From Panorpa germanica (taxonomy: Eukaryota > Arthropoda > Insecta > Mecoptera > Panorpidae), in assembly GCA_963678705.1 (NCBI GenBank), contig OY783216.1, forward strand, positions 9,858,001 through 9,922,000: DNA of 64,000 nt. Direction: 5' to 3'. The translations under genes were made by a program, and so were the position numbers. This document shows positions 23,645 through 35,311 of this stretch, piece after piece; the first letter of the stretch is position 1; the number at the start of each line of letters is the position of its first letter. The notes beneath the pieces are model-generated. The model was given only the letters and a program-made list of their open reading frames with translations, did not search any database and was not told the origin of the DNA.

Positions 23645-23835
23645 TACTGATTTCTGCTGTGACGTCATACGCAGAGCTACCACAAACGTCGAAACGTAAA
23701 TATAAATTTGAAATAGCTATATTTCCGTAAACTTTTGGATAATTAAAAAAGTAGAAACGCCAATGCACATATTTTAACCTATATTTCAATCAATAATGAA
23801 AAAACGGTCCCTAAAAAATGAGTTAACAAGCCCAT
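23645..23835 (-). repeat. family L dispersed repeat, inverted copy
   Basis: Reverse complement of the family L repeat at 16251-16420. Shared blocks include TGACGTCATACGCAGAGC, AATAGCTATATTT, AGAAACGCCAAT and CCCTAAAAAATG. Confidence 0.6.
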
Positions 23836-24013
23836 TGTATAAAAATGTATTACATTCTATCCACGACACCACCGCAAGCATTACCATTCTTTTTTTACAT
23901 ATATAGTGTATATATTATAAGTTTCATTCTTTGAAACGGGAACGTTATTATATCAAATTTCCATGTAAATTACAAATGTACTTTTGACTTAAACAAGATG
24001 ACTCATTCATAAT

Positions 24014-24195
24014 CTACATAATTACCAAATGTTTCAAAAACCACGAGTAAGCGAGCGAGGGAGCGTGTATTTCTTGAGGCGGGCCTCCATGTCTGGTTTC
24101 GCGTTCGCGTCCGCATTCGCGTGGTTCTGACGCTAACAAAGACAACGACGGTGACGCTGACGCTGCTGACCTACTTGGACACCGACTTCTGCACA
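24014..24195 (-). other. GC-rich island with repetitive GCGTTCG/GACGCT units
   Basis: A strong composition break from the AT-rich flanks. Short degenerate tandem units (GCGTTCGCGTCCGCATTCGCG and GACGCTGACGCTGCTGAC types, shown here as classes) keep two minus-strand frames open. One minus-strand ATG in good context (AGACATGG) begins MEARLKKYTLPRSLTRGF and then meets a stop. It could be a promoter or first exon of a minus-strand gene, or simple-sequence DNA. The multi-frame openness argues against a firm coding call. Confidence 0.25.
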
Positions 24196-24566
24196 ACATT
24201 CTACACAACTCGTTATTAATAGTCCAATCATCTAGCGTTTTATTTCGTTATATAATTTCTAAATGCATTTACAAGTTAAATCAACTATTTTGGTTTCGTT
24301 TTTATTTTAACAACAAATTCCTTTACTGTATAAACAATGCAATATTTATACAGCTGAACCATTGACATCCACATGAAATTGTATCGAGGGGCGAGTGATC
24401 TGGTGAATGACATTTAATTTTACATAAATTTATATGCCCATTTTATCCAATTTAAAAAATATATATTTGTGGAAACTTTACGGTTTAAACGGGGACATGT
24501 ATCCCATTTATTTCCTCTGTGTACGCCTATGAACTGAATATTTTCTCTATGATTTTCTGTATCTAA

Positions 24567-24895
24567 TGTATCGTACACACTGGTGCGACTTAAACATACG
24601 ATATCCAACATTAATATATTTTCATTCATAAGTTGATATTATTCAGACATGAGTGTACTAAATGTGTTGTACTTTTAACGTACAAAATTCTAGAATTTTG
24701 AAAAATTCTAGCTAGTATTTTTATGAAACAAAAATGTTGCAATTCTTCGACGGAACTTCTAAAAGGATTCCAATCTTCAGTGTAATCTCAATGTGTGTTG
24801 ACGTTGTTTTAAAGTTGTGTTTAGTAAATAAATAAAAATAATTGAAAATGGTGTGTAAATGGACGAATGAAATAGACCTGAACAATTTAGCAGAT
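24567..24895 (+). mobile_element. family C element, left end and partial body
   Basis: It starts TGTATCGTACACACTGGTGC immediately after TAA and matches the reverse complement of 9791 backwards (CTTATGAATAA / TTATTCATAAG blocks, CATGAGT, ACTAAATGTGT). It then joins body sequence matching 15000 onward (TTCTAGCTAGTATTTTTATG). The right end was not found, so the copy is truncated or rearranged. Confidence 0.6.
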
Positions 24896-24899
24896 AGAA

Positions 24900-27030
24900 A
24901 ATGGAATATATTTATGTATATATTCGATATTTATTTTTACACGTAAACTTTGTGAGTGCGTTATCAATCATCGCCATATTTGTATTTCGTGTGTTAACAT
25001 ATTTACACGCGTTGCATGTTTAACGGGACATTTATAAGGCTAAAACACCTTAAAAAATAAATCTTATCACTTTTATTGATAATATAATAAACACAAACCC
25101 CCTTTGTATTAGTGCACACGCCTAATAAAATAAACAGTTTTTCAGATAGAAAATCACAATCAAACGTCTTGTTAACGATTTGTTATCAAGCTACGCGTTG
25201 GAAAATTGATAATACCAAAACCAGTTTGGTTTCCACACCTAGTTTAAATCGAAGTATAGGAATCAGCGGAATATTGATTTTATTCGTGTATTATTTTATC
25301 CTTAATCGAAGCCTCAGTTATGACGGCTTTTTAGACGATCTTCAATCAGATTCGATTTTAAATCTGACAGAATCGACAATAGACAAATCTGGCACCTCTT
25401 TTGGATTCTGAAGTTATTAAAAACAGTCGCATGAAAAAATTACAGAAACAAAGTCAGTGTTTTAGTCAGTGTTGTTGTTGAAGTACTTAATATATATTTG
25501 AAGTATTCAAGTAGTGAATAATCTGAAAATATTTACTCACCATTTAAATTGTCAAATTAATTAATTACAATAAGTAAAATGATGTCATGTTTAAATTAGT
25601 AAATATTTTTATAGCTTTAATAAAATGAAACTCATATATCATGGATAATGTAATTGACGAGAACACGAAAGCTCATCAAAGCTCACGGAAGGTGAACTTA
25701 GAGCTTTCAGCGTTTGCGTTGTACGTTGCTTTGAAACTCACAACAGTAGGTTGGTATTACTTTGTGTGTTACAATTCATAAATGAAATAGGACCGCACCT
25801 AAAAAAATTCTTTCTGTTAATGCAGTAATATTTACTGCCTACTTATATGTACATATAATTATAGAATCGTAAGCTCTGCAGGAGTTGGTTGCTACGAGGA
25901 CGACTACTATCAGAATCATAATTGTATATTGCATATTTAATTAATTCGTTTTAAATTTTTATTTTATGTTTGATTTCGTCATATTAGAAAATAATATGGT
26001 ATTCTATATGAAGTGTTTTTGAACGTTTGTACTTATTATACGACTGTACTTTTGCCTATAATTGTCACAAGTGAACTACCTTAAAATTCGCTTAGTTATT
26101 ACTTTAAGGATTTATTATTATTTAATAGGTAATATTTCCAAGAAGAATATAAAAAAAGATTAAATCGTAGATAGAAATACTAAGGTTTAATATGGGTCAG
26201 ACTAATGCCTAGACATAACTATTGGATTGGTAATTGTTTAGGATAATAGTTATACAAAATCTGGATTAGTGATTTACTTTAAGTGGAAAAAATTTCGAAT
26301 AGGATATAAAAAGATATCGATTCTATCTCTCTCTTGTAAGTATATTTGTGATAGAGAAAAACGTGTTATTTTAGCTACATTTTCATTTACATTAATGAAA
26401 GAAGACCAGGAATCTGCTAATGATGAATGTTGATAATGACATGACGGGGCTCTCTTGTTTACACAAGTCTGAAAAACTAATTTATGCTAGAACAATGCCT
26501 ATGCTCGTACATGAATTATTAACTGTATGTGTGTGCATTACGTATGTAACATACGTGCTACAGTTTTACATAGGAATGTTAATACATATTGTACGTACGA
26601 GTATAAATCAGCCTGACTTATACCGAGCCGAGCTTGGCTGAGCTGAACATGGTTGCGTGGCCAAGCAGCGGGAAGGTAGATGCATAAATCACAAGCGAAG
26701 TAACTCTATGTGATACACCATTGAAAAATTCATGAATTTACTACATAAAATATGGATTTCGTTGGAATGTACGGAATTAGATTATTCTTTGTTTAGGTAA
26801 AAGTACTCCTTGTAGAAATAGAATCCGCGAAACATAAAACATCGATGTTACCTTAAATGTATGTAGTATTTTACTAAACCTAGTAGTTCAATACAAACGT
26901 TATGTATATTCCATATAGGACAGAATTTTTATTCTTATCATCACGAGTAGAAATATCTCGAGATGCCACTCATAACTCATCACTGAATTATCTAAATTTA
27001 AAAAACTAAAATGATTTCATTAGTTGTTAA
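24900..27030. other. AT-rich stretch, no recognised gene
   Basis: A 99-codon frame at 25112-25411 has no recognised motif. I see no shared repeat until the family K copy near 27.0 kb. A tRNA-like A-box string at 26658-26668 was examined and not accepted. Confidence 0.5.
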
Positions 27031-27034
27031 GTTT

Positions 27035-27340
27035 CTGCAGGTAACCCTGTCGAGTTTTTTTTTATATTGATTTTTCAATCAGAAACTTTCTTATTTTAAA
27101 ATACGATTAAATTAAAAAAAGAAAGAAAAACTCGACAGCGCTACCTCGGCATTTATGTAAGAAAAGATTGAGAAAATTTCAAAAGGATCGGTTCAGTAGA
27201 TTTTGACCAGAGAGGTGCAACCTTAAAACTCTATATCTCCGACAGTTTTACTCCAATCGATTTCAAATTTTCACACAATAAACTTAATATGTTGTACATT
27301 AATATAAATAAAAAAGGTTGAAACCTTACCCCCATTAAAC
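27035..27340 (-). repeat. family K repeat with well-preserved terminus
   Basis: The end reads GGTTGAAACCTTACCCCC at 27319-27336, the complement of the family terminus. Inside are CATATTAAG/CTTAATATG and the CTCCGACAG box shared with the other K copies. A CTCGAC / GTCGAG inverted pair around 27050 and 27130 frames the truncated other side. Confidence 0.55.
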
Positions 27341-27561
27341 TAGCTGTAATTGTTACGAATATGTAACATGATTATATGCAAATCAGGTTATGGGTCCAGT
27401 ATGCTCTATCAGTGAATTATTACCGGAACATTATTAGTAACAAGGTTCTTTATAATAATAACGAATTCGTTCTGATATATGATATATGTTTTTCCGTTTA
27501 AACCTGTGCATTTGAAATGAGGTTTACAATGAAGCATAAAAATGGAGTGATACGGATTTTT

Positions 27562-27759
27562 CTATATTTCACTGAGATGTGAATAGAGTGCACTTCCCCT
27601 ATCAATCTCCGACATCACCCTAGCTGATTTAGAGGGCATTATTAATGCATCAGTTGACATACTACGATTTACATCTGCATTCTGCATTTTGCATTTTATA
27701 TTCACAACAATTTGAGTGCAGATGCATGCTGAGCATAAAGCAGAGAGCAAGCACCACAT
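27562..27759 (-). other. small unrecognised ORF with hydrophobic Cys-rich start
   Basis: A 65-codon ATG-initiated minus-strand frame begins MWCLLSALCSACICTQIVV, which has the look of a signal peptide, followed by a polar segment. No cleavage-site, propeptide or poly(A) context supports a secreted peptide gene. Part of the sequence is a GCATTCTGCATTTTGCATTTT simple repeat. Recorded as an oddity, not a gene call. Confidence 0.12.
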
Positions 27760-28141
27760 AAGTCAGAACCCTTCAATGTGAGTGAGGTTTATGATATCCC
27801 TCTGGGTTTGTTCACACGAACACATTTCTGCAATTCAATTCAGTTTATTGGATATCGATATGTTCACGCCGTTGATCCCCACATGGGACTTTACTGCTGT
27901 TTTATAGAAATTCTAACAGTTCAAATTATAGCTGAGGTATTTATTATTTCAGATAATATTCGTTTATATATTGTACAATAAGTGTCTCTACTTATTATAC
28001 TAAAGTTATTAACATATGAGAGTAGCGGAAAAGTTGGTGCTACTCGTCAAACATATCCTGGTAATATTGAAAAGTACCCTTGCAAATATATGCCTTATTA
28101 TATGCTCAGTTGTTGTTTAAAAGGGAGTGCGGTTTTTTCTC

Positions 28142-28655
28142 TTTAATTTTTTTAATTATTTATATTAATATACAACATATTAAGTTTATTGTGTGAAAAT
28201 TAGAAATCGATTAAAGTAAAGCTGTCGGAGATATAGAGTTTTAAGTCTTCACCTCTCTGGTCTGCTTTCGTGTTACTTTGAAATTTTTAAATGCTTTTTC
28301 TCACACATAGCTTTTTCAGAGTCGGTGCCCTCTCTAGCTCAAAATCTACTGCATCGATCCTTTTGAAATTTGGCACACTCTTTCTTTACATAAATGCCGA
28401 GGGGTAACGCTGTCGAGTTTATTATATTTTTAAATTTTAACATATTTTAAAATAACAAAGTTTCTAATCATTAATCAATAATGAAAGAAATCATTTTGGT
28501 TTTTCGATTTCAGAAAATCCAGTGATGTGTTATGAGTGGCACCGCAACGTTACTTTTTTTTGTGACTTCTGTGGAGAAATAATTATATATTAAGTGTGTC
28601 CTCAAAAAATATTATCGAAAATATACGTTGTTTAGATCGATTTAACCTTACCAGA
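28142..28655 (+). repeat. family K repeat, near full length
   Basis: All K landmarks are present: the ACAACATATTAAGTTTATTG block, GCTGTCGGAGATATAGAG, a CATAAATGCCGAGGGGTAAC junction, ATGAGTGGCACCGCAACGTTA, and ATTATCGAAAATATACG before a GATTTAACCTTACC end. It is oriented opposite to the partial copy at 27035-27340, so the two form a large inverted pair about 0.8 kb apart. Confidence 0.6.
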
Positions 28656-28997
28656 CATTTGATTAACAGTCATTTGTGTCCAACACACCAACGCTAAGTA
28701 AATCCTCAATCCGATGGTGCATTTCCCCTTAAAAACCGCATAATACTATATATTTCTTTTGATAAGATATTTCAAAGCATAAATAATTAATCATTTTATC
28801 TAAAATATTTATGACTATGCAAACAGTACATATATTCATATAGCTTCAGTTGAAACATTTGTCAAGATTTCCTTTGTGCACAAACTAGACTGCTTTAACA
28901 ATTGCAATTCGCCCTAAAACACTTTACTTATACGCCCCATCTAAACCGAGAGCAGAACCTTCTAGAGCAAAGCAGGGAACGAAACATGAACACGTTG

Positions 28998-29258
28998 CTA
29001 ATTGAACGCTAATTGCCGAATAGATTCTGTCCGTGTCCGTGTTCCGTGTTCCTTCTTGTGCTTCAAGTCGTTGAGAGGCCCTCTGTCTCTATCCTCATGT
29101 CGTTGTTGTCGTTGTCGTCGCCTACCTTTGACAGAGAATTCTGTGAAGTAATTTGGATAACGTGAGACATTCGATGCTTTACATCTCGTCAAATTATCGT
29201 TACGTTGATGAAAACGTTTGGAGAACAAGAACATTATTGTTCTGGAGACTTTAGACAT
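28998..29258 (-). other. possible minus-strand exon plus GC-rich simple repeat
   Basis: An 86-codon frame starts MSKVSRTIMFLFSKRFHQ. After about 50 codons it reaches AAAG|GTAGGC, a plausible donor, near 29128. Beyond that point the frame runs through degenerate CGTTGTTGTCGTTGTCGTCG- and CCGTGTTCCGTG-type units, which are low-complexity. The first part might be a genuine exon; the rest probably is not. No homology recognised. Confidence 0.2.
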
Positions 29259-29904
29259 GGAGCTGGAATTCTGTTTGGAATAATATTAGTGTTAAGATCA
29301 CTTAAATTAATATATTTCTGTAAGCTAATAAAATTTTATGACTACTTGGAACCTGAAATTAAGGACGTGGTTGTGATATAAAGTCCATCGCGAGAATGTT
29401 CTGGGTCAAATTAGTGATTTTGTCGGATTATCGAAGGGAAATACCAAAGATATATAACTCTAGATAAAATGCAAATGATTAAAAGATGTATGGATGGTGC
29501 CGGATTATAGAATATGACAGATTAAAGAGAATTTACTGTATAATCTATATCATTATCTAATTATTTTGAAAGTTTGAATTCGATTGGTTTTTTCGCGGTG
29601 GGGATAAATTTTATCAAAGTTCGAATGCTCAGCGAATAATTGATAGTATTCATTTAAAGTTATACTTGGACCAGTCTTTTAATTTTAATGAAATAAAAAA
29701 ACAAATCTAATTTGATGTAATAGCAGACAATTCGGTTAAAATTGCCAAGGTGGCCACAAACCGGAAATTATCAGGCATTTAATGCAACTGGGCAATATCA
29801 GGAAATTTCAAAAAGTATCAGAGAATTTGATTGCGGCAACTATTACATATATAGCAAATTTATTTCATTTAAAATTCAAAATTCACGACAACCAGAACTT
29901 AGAT

Positions 29905-30080
29905 ATATAATTAATACAAAGGTATCTTTCATAACAGTGGTGTATCGATAAAAATTAATGTAAAAGATTGCTCTCATGATAAACTATGCTAGTGCAAAAC
30001 AACTTCAATACATCCTACTGTATTGTACAAGTTTGAATCGGTGTTGATACGTGGTTTGTATGTTTGTGTATTCGCTTTAA
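29905..30080 (+). repeat. family D repeat, partial
   Basis: Carries the block order CATAACAGTGGTGTATCGAT, TTGCTCTCATGATAAACTAT, GTGCAAAACAACTTCAATAC and TGATACGTGGTTTGTATG, matching 36267-36410 and 58925-59045. The GTCGCAC termini are missing. Confidence 0.6.
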
Positions 30081-30115
30081 AGTTCTTAAACAAATTAAAA
30101 AGACTGAATTTTTAG

Positions 30116-30157
30116 TACCTTACCTTACCTTACCTTACCTTACCTTACCTTTACCTT
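30116..30157. repeat. (TACCT)n microsatellite
   Basis: About eight tandem TACCT/CCTTA units, one of them with an inserted base. The unit is not the insect telomere repeat CCTAA. A two-to-three-unit relative is at about 797-810. Confidence 0.9.
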
Positions 30158-30748
30158 ATTTTAGACTATTATGAACAAGTTATAAAAGAACAGCCATTGG
30201 TGAACATGACCTAACAGTTAAAATCGCCGCAAAATAATCTAAATTATTTGTTTCATTTCATATAAGAGCACTAGAAATTCAAATCAAAATCAAACCCTAA
30301 GTAAATTATTAGCCAGCAAATATTTCTTCTAATACTGAACCAAAATGCATTATTTTAGTAATCAACAAGAGTAAAATCCATTTATTCCAAAAATAACAGA
30401 CAATTAAAAGTTTTGTATTTACTCTGCAACTTTAATTAAGTAATAAAACATTCGTTGTAGCGCGCGCCCGTGCCCGCGTTTGATTGAATACTCCAACTCA
30501 TCTATATGCACTGTTCGAAGACTAACGATCAGAAAACACGGGACACGGAACACGGGTGTTCCAACAGGAATAATGAATTCACAGTGACGAAGTTTACTAA
30601 TTTAACGTGTAATGGAATTCACAGATAACCCACCAGCAGAACGGCAGAACAGCACCGACGTTACGCCGGGATTTAAATTACTTTGTTAGGATTCATAAAA
30701 ATTAGCAACTTAATGAATTAATGGAACATTTTTTATAATTAATTTTAG

Positions 30749-30952
30749 CAAGGGAACATGGAGGATTGTTTAATCTATTAATACTTGGATAATTTCAAAG
30801 AAGCGGGTTATCCCATGTTAAAGAATTTTACTCTAAGTGATAGTACCCTGGTGACTGAACTGTATCGGGCCAAAACTTTATTGTCCCGCCTCTCGAACGA
30901 ACGAATGGCGCGCTTTTTAAATAGGGAAGTTATTCTACCGCACCCTCTTTAA
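30749..30952 (+). pseudogene. decayed coding-like reading after a splice acceptor
   Basis: After TTAATTTTAG at 30739-30748 the plus strand reads QGNMEDCLIY, an in-frame TAA (30779-30781), then YLDNFKEAGYPMLKNFTLSD and onward, ending RMARFLNREVILPHPL and TAA at 30950-30952. A second frame, overlapping the last part, continues as IGKLFYRTLFNAVDAILLIL to about 31042. One stop plus one frameshift would make a coherent stretch of over 90 codons, suggesting a dead gene or transposon exon. The product was not recognised. The opposite strand offers a competing exon at 30982-31048, so the strand is unsettled. Confidence 0.28.
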
Positions 30953-30981
30953 TGCGGTTGATGCGATCTTGCTAATCTTAC

Positions 30982-31048
30982 CTGGACGGTTACCTTTAAG
31001 GATCACCAGTGCCATCAAATTAAATGAATCCAGACGCAATTGAGGCTC
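30982..31048 (-). other. candidate 67-bp internal exon (minus strand)
   Basis: The minus strand reads CTAG|GAG at the acceptor and CCAG|GTAAGA at the donor (30976-30981), the latter a perfect consensus. The frame between is open (EPQLRLDSFNLMALVILKGN, then RP and one base, phase 1). It lies in the same GC-richer island as the plus-strand reading above; only one of the two can be the main coding strand. If real it could belong to the same minus-strand gene as 12748-12969, but the phases do not join directly. Confidence 0.22.
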
Positions 31049-31387
31049 CTAGCCGATAGAGACCATGGTCTATAGATCATGTAGGACATACCGTTAAACC
31101 GACACTGTACACTTCAAACATTATGTCATGACTTCAATGAATGACTCACTTTTTAATATTTGCATTTGGTCACCTTAAGTGCTGTATGCTAGTTGTTGCA
31201 CGAATGACAATCATCTTTAATTGCTAATTATTACTAAACCAGCGTTGCGTTTGCCGAGTGAATCACTATGATTATATAGTTAATTACTCTAAGTAATAAA
31301 TCTAATTACAAGTCTGACTCGTATTGCTATACCCGTATATATATATATTCTCATTCTAATCTTACATTTAATTGTTTTTTTTTATCC

Positions 31388-31477
31388 ATGTCATCCGAAC
31401 TGTCATCTCAGTACTTGTCTTCCCCATCCACTTCTTCCAAATACTTTGTACAGACGCAGGCGCATGCGGCGTTGTAG
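31388..31477 (+). other. 29-codon small ORF in GC-richer patch
   Basis: ATG to TAG encoding a short Ser/Gln-rich peptide (MSSELSSQYLSSPSTSSKYF, then VQTQAHAAL), with many codons ending in C or G against an AT-rich background. A pyrimidine tract precedes it. It may be a small ORF, an exon start or chance; nothing downstream supports a gene. Confidence 0.15.
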
Positions 31478-31479
31478 CC

Positions 31480-33340
31480 AAGTTTTTTAATGACCAGACT
31501 TTCATAGCCTCACGTAATATAAACAAAGGACATTTTTAGTGAAATACTCGACCTCGACAAGTGTATCCTTCTGTAATATATGAGAGAATGTTAAAAAAAT
31601 ATTTTTTTTACTGCTTTAGGGTGGGTTTTAATAATATTTTACATTAAGAATATGAATAAGATCAAAAAAAGAAATATGTTTATTTTACTTCTTCTTTATT
31701 TTATTTACTATGCTATTTTTGGAAGATTGCCAGCTGTTCTATCTTCATAAGAACTGCCTAAATACAGTACAAGAGTTTCTAAATTTGCTTATATTATTTC
31801 TATTATTATATCTTAAAAGAAATTTTTTTTAGAAATGGGCTTGTGTCCTTATTTTTTAGTGGTCGATTTTTCATTTCTTGATGAAATTGATGTCTATTTT
31901 ATTAAATAACTAAATGTTGATGGAGATATAGTAATTAAAAATTTGAATTGTAGTTTTAGCACTAGACATGAAATGCATTTTAACGTCAGTTATTTGTTGA
32001 GTAGGTCAGTGCTGTGGTAATGTTTTGTAGCTGTTGGTAGTCGAAATAATCAAGTCAAGTCAAAGAATAATCAAGTCAAGTCAAGGAATAATAAGTTTTT
32101 ATTGTATTTAACCCTGTTACGGCAGACTTAATATTGAAATATTATTGTTGAAATAGCTGTAAATAATATTTGATATTTTGATATATAAATACACATAGCA
32201 GAGATTTATGAGCTGTAGGTTGGTAACCTGTAAACTTGCCAGAGTTCTATCTTGAATATGCTATCTCTTTTAAAACGTTGAATACTTTTAATAATTAAAG
32301 AGACAAAATGACTTTTTTAATTGTTAATATCTCTTAACATATAATGAGTTATTAAAAAATAATTGGACATTTGAGGTTCTAGTAACCAACTTTATCAATA
32401 TATAGCTCAGTTTTATAGAAATTAAGACATAGGACACAAGCCTATTATTAACATATGTTATATTTTTTGAAAGTATGATTAAGCATTATATTTTGATTCA
32501 CCCTGTAATAAATAATTAATTGTATCAGTTACTACATCGACTGTACTGCAATTGGCCAATTGGTACTTTAAATTGAGCTATGCAATGCAATTGTCAGTGA
32601 CAATCACTTATTAGTGGGGGTAAATTTACATTACTTTGTAGCAAATCTGAACATATAGTGATCTATATAAGACCGTACTTTGACAATCTCTGCAAGGGCA
32701 ATGGACCTATATTACATATGCCTATATACTTATATAGGCATGAACTAGTACAGTGTGGAATGAATCAATGATACAGCGTAGTCACACTCGGTTTACACGT
32801 ATGGGAATACCTACTTTCGTTATAACGCGACTCGTAGGGCTGTTGGATTATTTCCTGCAATTTACAAAGTTTATAGTTTGATGATTGAATGCATTTTATG
32901 TTCCGTTTCTAATTGCTTTTGGTACTGATTGTGACTTAGATATTTTTACGACTAATTTTATAGTCCAACCTGTTACAACTATGCTACGCGTAAATATAAC
33001 GATTTAAGGACGTTGTCGTTGTATTACAATATGATGTATAAGTTGTATTACGGATTTAGGTATAAAAACCGACGTTCCAGCTGTATGTATATGTGTATTC
33101 CTGTTCCACAATACATGCGGTCAATTGACTTCAAATTGACAGAATAGTTAGATAATTATATCTATTATAATTGTATAAGGCTTCTAACACGACAACTCCC
33201 TTAAATGAATTATTGAGATCATATTTTATAGTTGCATGTTTTGAATATAAGTATTATAAATAATTTACCTATAAGGTTTTAACATGACTCAAACTTATAG
33301 ACGTGTTTTTACAATTTTAATGTTCTTTCTCTTATATCAT
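31480..33340. other. AT-rich stretch, no gene seen
   Basis: Only a small 22-bp tandem duplication at 32045-32088 stands out. No coding or shared-repeat signal. Confidence 0.6.
32045..32088. repeat. 22-bp tandem duplication
   Basis: Two nearly identical direct copies built on AATAATCAAGTCAAGTCAA, each containing two TCAAG units. Confidence 0.75.
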
Positions 33341-33344
33341 GTTA

Positions 33345-33525
33345 GGTTGCGCGCACACTGGAGATTAGAATCTGTTTAGACAGTCATAAAGACGCGTACA
33401 CTTTCGAAAAGATATCTCTATAAAAATCTTTATTAGCGTTGTCTCTTTTTATTTAATTTGTTTATATGGTGTTGTCTCAGTCTTTCTACGATAAAGATAA
33501 CATTGACAAGACAGTTGTGCGCGAC
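33345..33525. mobile_element. short TIR element, about 181 bp
   Basis: GGTTGCGCGCACACTG at the left and CAGTTGTGCGCGACC at the right form imperfect inverted termini. Internal sequence has a weaker foldback (GATAT/ATAAAG-rich). No coding frame. The target duplication is unclear. I saw no second copy in the window, so the call rests on the termini alone. Confidence 0.45.
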
Positions 33526-34980
33526 CATCTTTATTATATAAAAGTACTGCTTATTTTTAATTTTTGTTCAAATGTATTTTAATTTAATTTGAGTTATTAA
33601 TTATTGAAAACTAAAGATTATTTTTTTGTTACAGGTATGTTGAACTTTACTCTTTTGACTTGATCTGCGATAGCTATTGAAGGACTGGTAAGAGTACTTA
33701 TTGTCTATATACTATAATTGTCACGTAGTCGGATTAATTAGCTAATTTGAACAAGTAAAAATATTACAAAATTATATAGGTTAATACAGCAAAGTTACCA
33801 TCTCGAAACAAACGAAAAAAAATCTCATTTTTGAATATTTATTTAAAAAAATTCAAAATTTAAAATTTCCAAATCAAAAAATGATTCGGTCGGTACATTG
33901 GGCATTGATGCTTGAAACATACTGCTGTGTCTTCGAGCTCTCTTCCAACATAAAAAAAATTATTTAGATTGTTATTTAGTTTTTGTGTAACCACTACTAG
34001 CATTCTGAGATTTTTAATGGTGCTACTTAGGTTGCCGATTCAAAAATATTCAAAAAATTTGAAAAATTGTGATCATGGTAGTTAAAAACGTCTTAAGGGG
34101 TGTCAATTTTCCAAAGATTTAAATTTTTTTTGTAATTTCAAAACAAAAATGAGGTACATTTTTTTTTCTCGAGTAGTCATGAACAGTTCGACTCTCTGAT
34201 GCCCGCTAATAATAGGAAGTCGTCGGTGATGGGACTCAGCATCGTAATATTACATTAAATATGCAGCATAAAAAAGCGGTAGCATTAAATATGTATACCA
34301 TATATTTTTCTTTGTGTTTTGTTTGCAACAAATAAAGCTGATTGGCATATGCCAGGCATCCAGTTAGTTTCACTACCAGCTGTCTATGGTATAAATACAT
34401 ACGGTACTTTTTATTCTATATCAGTAAAAATTAATAACAGCATACATATTGATATTCGGAACACGGTGAATACACCTGGACGTAATCACGAATAAACTTT
34501 GAACGTAATTAAACTTATTGTTTACATAATATAAAGCTAGATTCAAATCAAAACAATGCCACTTAGTGTAACAATAAAAATATACAAATATTTACTGCGT
34601 GGGACCACTCAACGTTATTTTTATTATTTATATATTTAGTTTCTGTAAATATAAGAGAGTACTTATGTAATTTCATACTGCTGCAGTATTTCTATTTGTA
34701 TTAAACTTTTTATCAACCAGTACATTGCATCCAGCTGACTATTTCAACAATGACGTCATGTTATAAATATAAATAACAACTGTATTCAACGTTATGGCAA
34801 TTATACTTTGTTTATATTAATCAGGGGAGGTAAACTATTCGACACTATTTATTTAACAACTGCAAAAGGTTGTGACAAGATTTCAATTTTTTTTTCCATT
34901 TTATTGTACTGTAATCTGTTTTAAAATAACATAGTTTCTGATTTTTTTTCATGAAAAATCAGTATTTTGACTTCTAAGTG
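33526..34980. other. AT-rich stretch, no gene seen
   Basis: A 54-bp interval at 33635-33688 lies between a pyrimidine-rich TTGTTACAG and GTAAGA but is closed in all frames. If it is an exon it would be untranslated. Nothing else recognised. Confidence 0.5.
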
Positions 34981-34984
34981 CTGT

Positions 34985-35310
34985 AAAAATTGAAAAATCA
35001 ATTTAAATCAAATCAAAATCAATACTCGACAGAGTTACCTGCAGAAACTTATCAACTAATGAAATCATTTTGGTTTTTTTAATTCAGATAATCAATGGCA
35101 TCGCAATGTTATTTTTTTTGTGGCGTCTGCGGAGATTCGCTGTCAATGCCTCATTTCTTGATATTTATTTATGAAAATTTCACAAAGTATTCTTTAAATA
35201 TTATTTTATCATGTAGTAATTATAGAAATAATTATATATTAACTGTGTCGTCAAAAAACATTATCGAAAATATGCTTTTTTGTATCGATTTGACCTTACC
35301 CCCTTATGGG
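34985..35310 (+). repeat. family K repeat
   Basis: It contains CTCGACAGAGTTACCTGCAG, CATCGCAATGTTA, GCGTCTGCGGAGATTCGCTG, CAAAAAACATTATCGAAAAT and the terminal GATTTGACCTTACCCCC. The 3' half is nearly identical to 7430-7610, while the 5' half is rearranged. Confidence 0.6.
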
Positions 35311-35311
35311 T

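Noticed and set aside
26658..26700. TGGCCAAGCAG matches a tRNA A-box, suggesting a tRNA or tRNA-derived SINE.
   Set aside because: No B-box, no acceptor-stem pairing and no poly(A) or repeat tail were found downstream.
27562..27759. Possible secreted peptide gene (hydrophobic N-terminus).
   Set aside because: No poly(A) or promoter context, and part of the frame is a simple repeat. Listed only as an oddity with low confidence.
30116..30157. Tandem CCTTA units considered as interstitial telomere repeats.
   Set aside because: The insect telomere unit is CCTAA/TTAGG. This array is CCTTA and only about eight units long, so it is an ordinary microsatellite.
33635..33688. Interval between a TTGTTACAG acceptor and a GTAAGA donor.
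   Set aside because: All frames are closed. At most a non-coding exon, and splice-like pairs of this quality are common in AT-rich DNA.
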